Under the pieces are notes generated by a model. That model was not told the DNA's origin. It searched no databases and saw only the letters and a list, made by a program, of their open reading frames with translations. A program made the translations under genes and the position numbers. DNA of 64,000 nt from Ctena decussata (taxonomy: Eukaryota > Mollusca > Bivalvia > Lucinida > Lucinidae): contig OZ022508.1 in assembly GCA_963989385.1 (NCBI GenBank), positions 57,203,087 to 57,267,086 of the forward strand, in the 5' to 3' direction. Shown here in pieces: positions 11,977 through 22,700 of the stretch (the stretch's first letter is position 1; every line of letters begins with the position of its first letter).

Positions 11977-12896
11977 CAAGAGCCATTCTGTGTTGTCGTG
12001 TTTGAAAATCCTCCTACAACGTGTGTAATATCCATTTACAATTTACGTTTAATTGGTTCCATTATTGACACGAGCTTTTGATGGCATTGAATATCAGAAA
12101 GACAAGCTACTGTGTTATGGCTTTTACCATTACTTTGAGTCAAAATGGAAAGCATATCCATCAAAAGTAAAAAAATATATTTGGGGAAAGCTTTAGAATG
12201 GCACTTTCTTCTTTTTCGGATGTTTTTAAAGGTGATGTGAGGCTCGCTTTCAAGAACACTTGCAGACGAAAGCGATGGTAACCAAAGAGGCATGTTAAAG
12301 TAAATGACATTTTATACCACAGACTATGATCTTTAGTGGCCGTGCACAATGCTGGTAGTCGTACGCACCCAATAGCTGTTTTGTATTGCAGTTGTTGGGG
12401 TAGTTAGAAAGATATGCCATCCCAATTTTTGTCGCATTTCAATGAATTGGAAAAAAATAATTGTACATTAAAATAGGGCATAGACAGGAATGACGCTTCA
12501 AAGCTTACAGCAATACTTCAAATAGCCTTTTTAAATGTGTTTTATGTCTGAACACCTAGTTAGCTTTATTTCTAATTATTTCAAAGCTTTGGACCATGTA
12601 AAAAGAGTCCTAACTGCTGAAAAGGAATACCAAACCTAAAAGTCAACTCAAGAGCCTAACAGGATCACATGGACTACAAGATAAATTGGCCTCGTTCATA
12701 CATTTTTCATGAGTGACATTTTCAATTGATATACCATTATTCCTGCAACATGTAAACTGCACACAGAAATAGACATTGTAGCCCGATGGTATACCGTATT
12801 TGTTCCACTATAGAACGAGATTTTCGACTTTCAAGAATGTCCCGAATATCTAAAATCAGTTTTATGAAAGTCTGTGTTAGTATATATGCGGTATCC
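11977..12896. other. No recognisable feature
   Basis: AT-rich sequence without supported gene or repeat. Confidence 0.4.
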
Positions 12897-12992
12897 CTTC
12901 CGAAACAATCCAAAAGATCAAGATCCGTCTCATAAGACAGATTTTGATCTTTGGGATTGTTTTAAAGAGAACCTTCATCTTATAATACAGAA
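12897..12992. repeat. Family K hairpin element
   Basis: AAACAATCCAAAAGATCAAG and AGATCCGTCT pair with AGACAGATTTTGATCTTTGG and GGATTGTTT. Related copies at 21960-22100 and 28160-28290. Confidence 0.7.
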
Positions 12993-13523
12993 AAGGGCCA
13001 AAAGTATTTCCACAAAAATATTTTTCCATAGACTTTAGTGCATTTGCATGTTTACAAGAAAATTAATTTTGGCAGTTATCCTAGGCCAAGCATAAAATAA
13101 TACTATGGTTTAAAAGCTAAATGAAATGATGCAATAAACATTGTTTACAGAACTAAATTCTGACCCCTCAGCACGGAGAAACAGCTTGTCCAACTTTGTG
13201 TAAATTTTGAAATTACCAAGTTTCCACTGACGTTAATTGCGACGTCACGAAAAATTGGACCATTTATTCAAACGTTCAAGTTAAAGTCATGCTGTTTGAG
13301 AAAAAGGTAAGCTACCGAAATGAAACAAATATATTGCATGCTATATTCTTTCAGCTTTCTACCAGTACCAAAATTTTTGTAATCCGTTTAACTGAAGTGC
13401 CAAATTTAATTTCCTGCAAACATGAAATTACACTGAAGTATATGGGAAAATTCATTTTGTGGCATTACTTTTGGCCCTTGACTGTAGAAGTATCCATACC
13501 AAATTTAGTGCGACAGACGCGCG
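12993..13523. other. No supported feature
   Basis: ATG at 13289 opens six codons followed by a GTAAGC donor-like site (13307). This could be an initial exon, but the phase does not match the next exon candidate and nothing else supports it. Confidence 0.3.
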
Positions 13524-13548
13524 TTTTTTTTTTTTTTTTTTTTTTTTG
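13524..13548 (+). repeat. Poly-T tract
   Basis: Run of about 23 T. Confidence 0.9.
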
Positions 13549-13549
13549 T

Positions 13550-13870
13550 ATTTAACTTCTTCAGTGTCGCTAAATCCCAAAAGTTTGAAAGAAAAGAGAT
13601 GATGGGCAGGCCTCGGCAGGCAACGAGCATCCGCCTCTCCGAGTCACACTTATTGTAGTGTTGTGTTCACATTAGCTGCAGGCGCCTACGTATTAACTCG
13701 CGGGCGCAGGCGTCCCCCATCGAGCCACCGTAACCAATGCGTCTCGAGAAAGACGACAGACAAGGACATCAGGAAAGAGATGTCCGGTGCATCAAGAGCC
13801 CGCCAAAAGCTAAAATAAGTCTGTCTTAGTTTAAGAATACTTTAGAAATTTTACCAGATATACATCAAAT
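13550..13870. repeat. Family G dispersed repeat
   Basis: Aligns with 56270-56520: CAAAAGTTTGAAAGAAAAGA, GATGATGGGCA, CTCGGCAGGCAAC, GGCGTCCCCCATCGAGCCAC, AAAGAGATGT. It continues past the MITE insertion at 56586-56908 (TTTTACCAGATA near 13851 and 56929). Element class unknown. Confidence 0.65.
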
Positions 13871-14688
13871 GAAGTAAGGTTATTTTAAATCAGTATTTAA
13901 GTGGTGACCCCCATGCCAGAGAACCAGAATCAACAGTGAAACACTGACTAACTGTGTTGATGATAACGGAAATTGAGAAATACGGTGTCCGATGGCCATT
14001 ACGTCAGTGAAGTCAATGGTCGCCCTTGAATATTATCGTTGTATCATATTTAGCGGGCGCATAATTTATTTCTGGAACTCATGTTTATTTCTGTCCAGGG
14101 TATCAAGTTCATTAATCTGTTAGTTGTCAAGATAGTAATCAAGGCCTGATAAATCACTCAGAGTTATCAGAAAACTCAATGAATGATTTATGAATAAGAA
14201 ACTATTATAACGGAATAAAAAGATGTAATGATTACAGATACTAGCGTTGATTCTGCACAGTCGCTTTGCTGTTGTTCCTCGCATGAAGTCTGTGATACTA
14301 AATGTAAGTGTCAAATGGCAGGTGTTTAACTTGTAATGTTGAGATGGGCCTACTTTGTCAAAGCAGTTCCTATTTGTAAAAGTAGAGTATATAAGACAAT
14401 AGAAGTAAGTCAAACGAGTCATAAAAACCTGCAGTATTTAGTCCCCCAAAAATCTTGAACAGGCCTATGGACATTTTGTAATGCATATACACCTGGTAAG
14501 CCAGTTCCATTCCCACCAGGAAATTAAAACAGGCTTCTGCAAATAGATATCCAAAATATAAGAATACTGTCCGACATATTTTGTGAACAGTTTTTTGAAA
14601 CTGGGTCCCGTTCTTCAGAGCATCGTCAGTTTACCGAAGTCATTAGTCGAGGATTACAGTACGCAAGAAAAATCAATTGCAGAATTGC
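13871..14688. other. No recognisable feature
   Basis: Holds a motif-free 100-codon minus frame (14120-14422) with low-complexity composition. Not supported as a gene. Confidence 0.4.
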
Positions 14689-15056
14689 TTTTTGCTTAAA
14701 AAAGTGTGAGGAGCTTTTGCACTCATATATTTCGGTAAAAATGTTGTGTTTTACGTATAATACGTTTGAAATTTAACGTCCCGTTAACTAAAGATATCGT
14801 TAGTGTTGAACAACTGGGCACTGGTAGAGTTATCAAAAAATGTCGCTTTGGCCAGGTTCAGGATGTTTTTGGTTTTTGCTTAAAAAAGTGTGAGGAGCTT
14901 TTGCACTCATATATTTCGGTAAAAATGTTGTGTTTTACGTATAATACGTTTGAAATTTAACGTCCCGTTAACTAAAGATATCGTTAGTGTTGAACAACTG
15001 GGCACTGGTAGAGTTATCAAAAAATGTCGCTTTGGCCAGGTTCAGGATGTTTTTTG
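14689..15056 (+). repeat. 184-bp perfect tandem duplication
   Basis: Segment 14689-14872 is repeated at 14873-15056, essentially identical by eye, starting TTTTTGCTTAAAAAAGTGTG. Both copies contain AACGTCCCGTTAACTAAAG and GCCAGGTTCAGGATGTTTTT. Near-identity in an otherwise diverged landscape means a very recent duplication or an assembly artefact. Confidence 0.9.
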
Positions 15057-15537
15057 GGGAACATGTTTATCTTTTACAAAGCTGTTTTTACTTTTTTACA
15101 AATATTTTTACATACATATGAATTGAAAAGCATTGTGATATTTCAGCTATCCACTTGCAAAAAGCTTGAATTTTTAGTTTGGGAAATAATCAGGGAAGCT
15201 ATATTTCTACGAAAATAAAATCATAGTGAAATGCTTTTGAAACATTTGGAGGATCATACATTCAAAAATTTGTACGTACTTCTAGTAACACTAGTTCATG
15301 AAAACAAGCATTTTAGAAATTTTATCAATTTATGATAAGTAGCTCCTTGTTTAAACCTTAAGATCTTGCCTGTGACATTGGCAAACTGTACAACTCTAAA
15401 TGGATTGATGCATAACATGCCGCCCCATTTTGCCAGATGTGTTCGTCCAATGAAACTATGAAAAGAGTCAGGTTCTGATTGGAATTGCAAGTGAATATTT
15501 ATGCCTGCGCGCTGGATGTTTGTTGAAAGTCTTTCAG
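15057..15537. other. No recognisable feature
   Basis: AT-rich sequence directly upstream of the first exon candidate. Confidence 0.4.
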
Positions 15538-15579
15538 ATACATCTCTGGAATCGTCTGAGGCTCTTTCAGAAGAAAAAA
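15538..15579 (+). CDS. Candidate 42-bp internal exon of a host gene
   Basis: A pyrimidine-containing acceptor (AGTCTTTCAG) precedes it and the donor GTATGT follows at 15580. In the frame where the first two bases finish a codon it encodes TSLESSEALSEEK and leaves one base, A. The next candidate exon (16059) starts with GT, which would complete AGT (Ser) and continue open, so the phases agree. The peptide is acidic, low-complexity and unrecognised. Splice signals this short occur by chance, so the call rests on phase agreement with its neighbour. No transcript evidence is available from sequence alone. Confidence 0.35.
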
Positions 15580-15692
15580 GTATGTGCCCACATCAATAAA
15601 AGAGCAATTTTCTCTGATTTTATCTTCTTTTTATTTATTTGCTTATTATTATGCTTGGGAGTGTGTGTATTCATGTGTATATTTACCATCGT

Positions 15693-15770
15693 TTTTTTTT
15701 TTTTTTTTTTTTTTTTTTTTGTTGTTGTTTTGTTGTTGTTGTTGTTTTTTGTTGTTTTTTTTTTTGTTTC
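15693..15770 (+). repeat. T-rich tract with (GTT)n
   Basis: T run of about 28 followed by GTTGTTGTT units and more T. It lies inside the putative intron between the first two exon candidates. Confidence 0.9.
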
Positions 15771-16058
15771 TGGTAAAATTGCCACACGTTATTTACCCTT
15801 AACCCGGTAAATGGGTACACATATGCAATAAATAGTCTAAATTCTAAAGAAATTCCAAATTCTAAAAATATTCTGTAAGAAAAAAGAAGCAGCAAAGTGC
15901 ACAGAATGTCATTTATTATAAAGTAGCCGGGACGCTATTCACCACAGAGAGCACACCACGTTAACATTGACTCACTCGTTGATTACACGTCGTTTCAACA
16001 TGGCGTGCATGCTGGGAAAGTTCTATACCATTTTCTTGCATCTTTATTTATTTTGCAG

Positions 16059-16114
16059 GTTATGTGATAAATGAAGATGGACAGCTCATACCATTCAAAC
16101 TTTACAAAAAGGGG
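16059..16114 (+). CDS. Candidate 56-bp internal exon of a host gene
   Basis: The strong acceptor TTTATTTTGCAG ends at 16058 and the consensus donor GTAAGT begins at 16115. Only one frame is open; it encodes YVINEDGQLIPFKLYKKG after completing a codon with GT. The other two frames hit TGA early. The length (2 + 18 codons) ends in phase 0. The upstream 42-bp candidate supplies the matching single base. The peptide looks like ordinary soluble protein, not a transposon product, and I do not recognise the family. A phase-0 candidate at 23108 could follow, and a terminal-looking exon lies at 32132. Confidence 0.5.
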
Positions 16115-16339
16115 GTAAGTGTTTTATTTTGGGAATGGCTTAACGTTGGACAACCAGTCGTACGGCAAACAGCGCACATTTAGATCGGCACTGTCTGGTC
16201 AGAGCCTTGCATTTTTTATCAATAAGGGATATGGGGGGATCCATATACAGGGGTAATAACCTACGTCGCAGAACAGATATCGGAATTATTTATTCGCCGA
16301 CCACCTTGAAAGCAGTTGGAAAGTCGTTCCGTCAATAAA
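16115..16339. other. Putative intron, no other feature
   Basis: Sequence between the donor at 16115 and the SINE. Nothing else recognised. Confidence 0.4.
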
Positions 16340-16501
16340 TTCATTGATTGATTGATTTGTTGCTTTACGTCCACGGTAAACAGCTATGGTCATGTCGGGA
16401 CGAAAGGAGAAACGAAAGTATGTGGCCAGACCGGGTATCGAACCCAGGACCTCTGACTTATAAGTCAGGTGCCCTACCGACTGCGCTACGCGGCTCGGCT
16501 T
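16340..16501 (-). mobile_element. tRNA-derived SINE, family C-head
   Basis: On the minus strand it reads GCCGAGCCGCGTAGCGCAGT, with a good A box (TAGCGCAGTCGG) and a perfect B box (GGTTCGATACC) spaced as in a tRNA. A CATGACCATAGCTGTTTACC body and a GGACGTAAAGCAACAAATCA tail with ATCA repeats follow. The 10-bp direct repeat CGTCAATAAA (16330-16339, 16502-16511) is its target-site duplication. The anticodon arm has only a 6-base loop, so this is not a functional tRNA. Related copy at 42327. Confidence 0.9.
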
Positions 16502-16677
16502 CGTCAATAAAACCGATAGGTTTCAGTTGCTGCGGTGCATACAACAGCATTTGATTAAAGTATATATAAACGCTTCAACAGGTGATAAAGCAAACACCTT
16601 ATTGCAATTTTAATGTGTATAATTGTGCTTTAGCCTATGTATTGTTTCAGTGAACTGTTTACAGATTAATGACATTT

Positions 16678-16913
16678 GAGCCGCGTCACGACAAAACCAA
16701 CAATGTGGTTGTGCGCCCAGCGCAGACTCAGATCAGCCTGGGCATCTGCCCAGTCTGATCAGAGTCTTCGCTGTCCGCATGAAGGTAGCTTAAACCCTTA
16801 GCTACCCTTTGAGCCTTTAACGAAGAGTCTGGTCAAACTGGGCGGCTGCCCAGGCTGATTTGAGTCTTCACTGGGCACACAACCACATTGTTGGTTTTGT
16901 CGTGACGTGGCTC
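16678..16913 (+). mobile_element. Family A MITE (GAGCCGCG ends)
   Basis: The ends GAGCCGCGTCACGACAAAAC and GTTTTGTCGTGACGTGGCTC are inverted. The inner palindrome CTGGGCATCTGCCCAG and the asymmetric core GAAGGTAGCTTAAACCCTTA define orientation. ATTT on both sides fits a 4-bp target duplication. It is non-coding. Full copies also occur at 21147, 22106, 22701, 24265, 26021, 27869, 29203, 50250, 50815, 52514 and 57829. Confidence 0.9.
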
Positions 16914-16997
16914 ATTTGTTGTGGTAAATGCCAGTGTTAATAGGTCCAAAACATCGAGCTCAATATTTTGTTGTGTCAGTGCTTGCAAAAATGATCT

Positions 16998-17240
16998 GGC
17001 CCCGAGGTTATAAAACTTTTTATGTGCTCAACTCAGCTGAGCATGAAATTTTCTCTGCTGATAAATATGAAAATGCCAACTAATGTTGGCATTTTCATAT
17101 TCATAAGCAGAGAAAATTTCATACTCGGCTCAATTGAGCAAGAAAACAACTGTACTTATCAGTAGTTTGTTATATATTAGCAGGTAAAATTTCATGCTCA
17201 GCTGAGTTGAGTATGAAAAAAGTTTTATAACCTCGGGGCC
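16998..17240. mobile_element. Family C MITE
   Basis: The ends GGCCCCGAGGTTATAAAACT and GTTTTATAACCTCGGGGCC are perfectly inverted. Inner arms AAATTTTCTCTGCTGATAAA / ATAAGCAGAGAAAATTTCAT and a TGCCAACTAATGTTGGCA centre. Confidence 0.9.
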
Positions 17241-18086
17241 TGGTATGACAAGTGCCTTTTTGAGCTCCGTTCAAATTCACTTAAAATTTCATGGTTTCTA
17301 TTCTTGTCATCTGAGTATATGAATGCAAACAGAATAATAAGTTTCATGCTTGCTTGTGAATTCTCAGAATAACAGAATTCTGAATGACCATATTGGTTCA
17401 ATAATATTAAGGAAAATTGCGGGGGAAAACATGTTGACTAGTTTTTCCTTTGAAGGAATAAGACAGTTACAATAGCTTTTGAAGCTCTTGATAACAGGCT
17501 TTTGATGAAATGAGTGGGATATCACTGCTAACCAGCTGTACACTGCATATGGTCTGTCCGACTGTCCCACCTACTCTAGTTTGCAGGCCAAGAGACGGAA
17601 AACTAACAATTCCAACACATCCAAATAAAATGTATACCACATTACCTTGAGTACCAACTAAGCAAATGAATACCCACAACATGTGTCTATTTTGTCTAAG
17701 AGTGGAGATAGGAGATAACCTGGAAAAAATCCAAAAGTTCGATAAGAAAAAATTAAAAATATTGATAGAGCCCAGCCTCCAGCACATTTAACATTTTCAA
17801 GGCATATCAAAACTGTGTCTGTATAAACAAATGTGCTGGGGGCTGGGTTCATATCTTTTGAAAGCCACAAATACACCAATTTCATCATATTAGTCCAAAT
17901 CGCCTGGGATGTTTTAGGGTTATGTTCAAGATAAAAAGCGCAAATATTTAATGCATGAACTTATTTGTTAAGTGCTTGCTACTACATTTAAGATTGGAAC
18001 CTTTCTATTTTTCTCTTTTTATTAACAGAATAGAACTTTTGCAAAATGAATTTGTCTGGGGACCGAACATTGCCCTTATCATACCA
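17241..18086. other. No supported feature; one ambiguous minus-strand frame
   Basis: A 106-codon minus frame (17467-17787) includes the soluble-looking stretch GGTVGQTICSVQLVSSDIPL, unlike random AT-rich translation, but has no recognisable domain. It may be a decayed coding fragment. Confidence 0.3.
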
Positions 18087-18329
18087 GGCCCCGAGGTTAT
18101 AAAACTTTTTTCGTGCTCAACTCAGCTGAGCATGAAATTTTCTCTGCTGATAAATATGAAAATGCCAATTAATGTTGGCATTTTCATATTCATAAGCAGG
18201 GAAAATTTCATACTCAGTCAAACTGAGCAAGTAAACAACCGTACTTATCAGTAATTTGCTATTTATTAGCAGGTAAAATTTCATGCTCAACTGAGCTGAG
18301 CATGAAAAAAGTTCTATAACCTCGGGGCC
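18087..18329. mobile_element. Family C MITE
   Basis: The ends GGCCCCGAGGTTATAAAACT and GTTCTATAACCTCGGGGCC. Very close to the copy at 16998, indicating a recently active family. Confidence 0.9.
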
Positions 18330-19297
18330 AGATCCTTCAACTCATTCAAGTCAAAATTGCGCTTGCTGAAGAGTTCCGATAAGTGAATTGTGATAATCCT
18401 ACAAAAACGCGTTGACTGACTGGGGTCTTTGGCGTTCTCTCTTTATTTCAACAAAAACATATATTAAAAGTATATTTCTAAAAGTAAAATCAGGCATATA
18501 CATAAAAATATTCGAGGATGGACGAGTCAAAAGATGTCTGAAAGTACTTTTGTTGCGACGAATGACCTCATCGTAGCTATTAGGAAGGGTAAAAGCTGTT
18601 ATCAGTTGCATGTTGCATAATTGGTAAACGATTCTTGATACAGGTGTACGTATCAAAATTTTTCTTCTTAAAGGCCTCCTCACACATAGACTAAAATCCT
18701 CGACGTGAACTTGCGTATACTGGCGAATAAGACCTCAGCAAAGTTCGTTCTCATTAGTATATGTACGTTGTATATCGTTGGTCGTGTTCGTATGGATGCG
18801 TTTGAGAGCTTTTGCGTCCGTTGCAATTAGTTGTGTTCGTCGGAAAATTTTCAACATGTTGATAATTTTGTGGCGAATAAAAGTTTCGTCCATCATTCGT
18901 TAGAATTCGTTTCAATACGTAAACCAATCGGAAAGTCTTCGCATAGCGTTCGTCAACTGGCGTTAGAGATCGCAGCTCTCAGCTGATTTGCATATCTTTA
19001 TCAGCTGATTTGCATATCAAGCGAAAGAGGATGATCCCAAGACGAATCTTTGCGATAATTTGCGAACTTTTACGAACTGTGGCGAACATTTGCGTATTGT
19101 AGCGAATTGAATCCTACGCATGAAAGCAAATTATAACGATAACTTAACGTTCAGAAAACGAACGGTATACGCTTGCATACGAATCACTACGAAGGGTATC
19201 TACGACAGACGAATCCATGCGAGACATAGCGCTCCAAAATTTTTTGAGCAGTTTTGAACTACTTCAAAATTTTGTGCAGACATATGCCTGTCGTTCA

Positions 19298-19305
19298 TAT
19301 ATAAA
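19298..19305 (+). promoter_or_regulatory. Candidate TATA box in the Harbinger-like element
   Basis: TATATAAA lies 43 bp upstream of the ATG at 19348, after the motif-dense subterminal region. Could be the element's own promoter. Confidence 0.35.
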
Positions 19306-19347
19306 GGAGGTGGTTAGTTCAAGGTAATTAGTTATTCCTTCAACAAA

Positions 19348-19479
19348 ATGGAAATTATACATCGCCTGATACTGCAACTGCTGCTGCTATGGCCCATCAA
19401 GAAGTCTTCATCAGTCAGAGCTTTTTTCCTTGTTCACTATCAAGTTCCAAGCCCACAGACTTCTCAGAAGAATAGGTAG
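19348..19479 (+). pseudogene. 43-codon frame, possible remnant of a transposon gene
   Basis: The frame opens MEIIHRLILQLLLLWPIKKS and stops at TAG after 43 codons. It is preceded by CAACAAAATGG, a good eukaryotic start context, and by TATATAAA. A leucine-rich N-terminus followed by basic residues is visible but no conserved domain. Position inside the 2-kb inverted-repeat unit suggests the first exon or a truncated start of the element's former protein. The SINE insertion begins 25 bp after the stop. Function unknown. Confidence 0.3.
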
Positions 19480-19503
19480 GGGACCTTCGGTCAGACTGCT
19501 GTA

Positions 19504-19666
19504 GTGAGTGAGTGAACTCTGGTTTAACGTCCCACCAACAACGAGGTCATATGGAGACGGGACCTCGGTTTAAAGTCTCATCCGAAAGACCGGAGAAGCG
19601 GGGGATCGAACTTGCGACCCCTGGATTGGTAGTCTGGAGTGGTATCCACTACGCTACATCCGCTTC
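19504..19666 (-). mobile_element. tRNA-derived SINE with (ACTC)n tail, family A-tail
   Basis: The minus strand reads GAAGCGGATGTAGCGTAGTG with A box TAGCGTAGTGG and B box AGTTCGATCCC. The body CCGGTCTTTCGGATGAGACT...GGTGGGACGTTAAACC and a tail of ACTC repeats follow. The 13-bp direct repeat TCAGACTGCTGTA (19491-19503, 19667-19679) is a perfect target-site duplication. Second copy at 37825-37994. Confidence 0.92.
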
Positions 19667-20757
19667 TCAGACTGCTGTATATCACCGCCACTGAACATGA
19701 CAATGTACAAAACAAATATAATAAACTGTAAGCAGACCCTTAGGATCAATTATACTGTGTATATACCAACATAATTTCAAACATTTACTGAAAATCCTGT
19801 TTTTGTTTTAAACATGGCATAGTAAGTTGTAGACACATTACTGGGCTACAAATACTAAAACCTGCTCCTTAGTATTGACATATAACCATGTCAAATAAAG
19901 ACTATAGATGCCTCGAACCTACACCTAACATATAAGCAGGACATACAATACAAGATCTTGAAAATAGTTTCAACAAGGATCAGTCACACAGATACTGCTC
20001 CTTGTCAGTATAAAATATGACAAGTATTGAACCCAGAGTTATGGAGATCGTTGTGTGCGACGAACGAAATGACGGACAGACGGAATGATAGGCAGAAAGA
20101 CAAATCAGCGACTACATGTATATGGTATCCCTTTGGAGAGCATAAAAGGTAAATCTACCACTAAAAACTAACACGGAAGGAATACTGGGTATTTTCTCCT
20201 CAGCATTACCACGCTTTTTCTCAGACTGCATCTCAGGTCCCTTAAGTTTCTCTGACTCTGTAGCAGCAGCCTTTCTCGCTCTAATATCCTCCTCTTCCTT
20301 TTCCCCTAGGTGGCATGTTTTGACTTGCAAAACAGTTTTATATCAGTCAGCAGCCACAGCAATACTAGATAGTTTATAGCGTCCGTTAACGGCCGGATGC
20401 GGAAATACCGTTTCGGAAACATTCGGAGGCATGCGCCAATATGCGCAAAGTTGCGCTTAAGTTCGTATGTTTGCGCTCCTTATCGTTTCTAGTCGCTAAC
20501 AGAAAAAAACGGACATTGTTTGCGCGACCCATCACATTCTAGCGAATAACAGTAACCGTTCGTCAAAATTCGTAAATCATTCGCAACTTTCGCAACGATG
20601 CAACAAATTTTCAAACAGTTTCGGTCAGAATTCGCTAGAATTCATACATTTTCCGTGTTCGCAAGGCTTCGTTAAATGGATTCGCCAATGTGTGAGGGGG
20701 CTTAAAGCTCGAAACATCTGAGCATCCTTTATAGCCTTGATTCTCGTACATTTTATT

Positions 20758-20830
20758 GTTCGCCTCCCATCTCTATAGGGTCAACTCTTAAAAGGAAAAA
20801 TGTGCTCCTCTAAAAGGGCTTGGTTGTCCA
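20758..20830. repeat. Family J element, partial
   Basis: GCCTCCCATCTC, GGGTCAACTCTTAAAAGGAA and TGTGCTCCTCTAAAAG match the family J left half. The downstream ACAGAAAGTC also follows the copy at 30490. Confidence 0.5.
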
Positions 20831-20887
20831 CGAAAACAGAAAGTCACAAAAGTTGTCCCATTATGAAAGTGGCGGAAAAGTATAGAG

Positions 20888-20950
20888 CAATCGAAGCACC
20901 GCTCGGCCAATTCCGTGAATCACGGAATTGGCCGAGCGGTGTTCCGATTG
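20888..20950. repeat. Near-perfect short hairpin
   Basis: ACCGCTCGGCCAATTCCGTG pairs base for base with CACGGAATTGGCCGAGCGGT across AAT, with weaker outer pairing (CAATCG / CGATTG). MITE remnant or structured element. Confidence 0.8.
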
Positions 20951-21146
20951 AGTAAGGAAATGTACTTGTTTCCCATAAGGGAAGTAATCAAAAGTACTGT
21001 TTCCTACTGCTTACAGTACAGCAAAAACTTCCCTATCGTACTGAACAGTACACTTGCAGTTGTAAATAATTCTTTCTTTTCTTTATTTTAATCGCAACCA
21101 GAATTATGTAAGTATTCTTAACTTTGTGTTTCTTAGTCTACAAAAT

Positions 21147-21379
21147 GAGCCGCGACACGAGAAAACCAACAAAGTGGTTGTGCGCCAAGTGCAGACAGAT
21201 CAGACTGGGCCGGTGCCCAGTCTGATCTGACTCTTCCCTAAGCGCTTAAAGGGTGATTAAGTGTCTAAGCTACCTCCACGCGGACAGCAAAGACTCTGAT
21301 CAAACTGGGCGAATACCCAGGCTGATCTGAGTCTGCGCTGGACGCACAGCCATATTGGTGATTTCTCGTGTCGCGGCTC
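21147..21379 (-). mobile_element. Family A MITE
   Basis: GAGCCGCGACACGAGAAAAC...TTTCTCGTGTCGCGGCTC ends. The core reads CTAAGCTACCTCCACGCGG, the reverse of the copy at 16678. Confidence 0.9.
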
Positions 21380-21579
21380 TTTAATGTATTGTTAGAATGC
21401 ATGTGTTTTAGTTGAAGTTGAAGAAATTCAAGTTACAAAACGTAGGCCTATTTCAGTATTATTTTAGCTGAAAATATTTGTTTTTACGCCCTATGACAGT
21501 TTCAAAACCGGAATTTAACTGAAGCGTTTTGTGACAGTTGCTTTCTTTTTAATCCATCGTGGTGCGCGTAGCGCGGATT

Positions 21580-21615
21580 TGTGTGTATGTGTGTGTGTGT
21601 GGGGGGGGGGGGGGG
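21580..21615 (+). repeat. (GT)n plus G run
   Basis: About ten GT units then 16 G. Confidence 0.9.
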
Positions 21616-21959
21616 ATGGATTGTGGGAAACCAACTGTATTTATATGCAACCAACTATAATAATACATGGGTTCAATTTATTTCATACTTTATATATTTA
21701 CGTATATATAATGTACTATAAAGAGGTCGGCAGAAAGACAGTTTCCTCGATTGTTAATTTCATGACTGTATATCAATTGCTTATTCTGTTCATGATTGTA
21801 AGATGTGCCCTGTGCTCTCGTCCACCCTATGAGTGTCCGGTGGTCTCTTGATTCCACCTACAAATCATGATAAAGAATGAAATGGATGTCAATTGTGGTA
21901 AATTGCTGATATCATTGCCACACTTTTTATTTGCCTGGCTTCATTTTCCGCATTTTTCG

Positions 21960-22100
21960 GTTATAAAACGGGGATTTTCTCTTCTTCAAGAACAACCACA
22001 AAGATCTAAATCCGTCTTACAAACTAAAACAATCCCATTGGTCTAAATCCGTCTAACAAGACGGATCTAGGTCTTTGAAATTTCTTTCGGAAGAGATAAA
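21960..22100. repeat. Family K hairpin element
   Basis: TTCTCTTCTTCAAGAACAA, then AAGATCTAAATCCGTCT paired with AGACGGATCTAGGTCTT and a TTCTTTCGGAAGAGA end. An extra copy of the AATCCGTCTTAC... arm makes this copy longer. Confidence 0.6.
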
Positions 22101-22105
22101 CATAT

Positions 22106-22340
22106 GAGCCGCGACACGAGAAAACCAACAAAGTGGTTGTGCACCCAGCGCAGACTCAGATCAGCCTGGGCATCCGCCCAGTCTGATCGCAGTCTTCGCT
22201 GTCCGCATGGAGGTAGCTTAGACCCTTAGCTACCCTTTGAGCACTTTACAAAGAGTCTGATCAACCTGGACGGATGCCCAGGCTGATCTGAGTCTGCACT
22301 GGGTGCACAACCACTTTGTTGGTTTTCTCGTGTCGGGCTC
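22106..22340 (+). mobile_element. Family A MITE
   Basis: GAGCCGCGACACGAGAAAAC to TTTTCTCGTGTCGGGCTC. ATAT lies on both sides (possible 4-bp duplication). Core GGAGGTAGCTTAGACCCTTA, + orientation. Confidence 0.9.
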
Positions 22341-22700
22341 ATATTTTATAGCTGATTTACACAAGACTCATTTGCATATTTGCGGTAATTTTGGATAGAT
22401 AAACTTCCGTCTACTTCCGAATAAATACGGTAATTTTCTTTAGTATAACATTTTGCACGGATTTTGACACACCATGCATGACTGTTTGTTTGCATGGCCG
22501 AATAACACCTTGTAAATTTCTCAAAGCTAGTGTTAACGCCATGAGAGTGACCCTATTTGTTCACATTTTATCACCATTTTATAGAGAAAAAAACTCAGTC
22601 TGTTTTCTTTGTAAATTTTACAAAATTATGCGATTCTTAGCTGTGCATGTAATATCATCGCTTTTCAAGAATTAGAAAGAATAAGTAAAAACTTATTTAA

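Larger units (their letters stand above)
18672..20702. mobile_element. ~2.0-kb Harbinger-like non-autonomous DNA transposon
   Basis: The left end AGGCCTCCTCACACAT and right end ATGTGTGAGGGGGCT are inverted, with TAA beside each, the 3-bp target typical of PIF/Harbinger elements. Both subterminal regions (18700-19215 and 20380-20690) are packed with TTCG/CGAA motifs such as GCGAAT and TTCGT in both orientations, a likely transposase-binding landscape. The middle has a TATA box and short frame (19348-19479), a family A-tail SINE (19504-19666) and a charged 72-codon minus frame (20112-20330). No complete transposase is present. Superfamily assignment is inference from ends and target. Confidence 0.6.

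Noticed and set aside
13289..13555. 88-codon plus frame starting MLFEKK with a GTAAGC donor
   Set aside because: Ends in a poly-T run (poly-Phe), and as an initial exon its phase does not match the next candidate.
14120..14422. 100-codon minus-strand frame
   Set aside because: Low-complexity AT-driven translation, no domain, no splice context.
16340..16501. Possible tRNA gene (good A and B boxes)
   Set aside because: The anticodon loop is 6 bases, the acceptor arm does not close, and target duplications plus a tail show it is a SINE.
17467..17787. 106-codon minus-strand frame with a plausible C-terminal stretch
   Set aside because: Partly soluble-looking (QTICSVQLVSSDIPLI) but no family recognised and no supporting signals; kept only as a possible decayed fragment.
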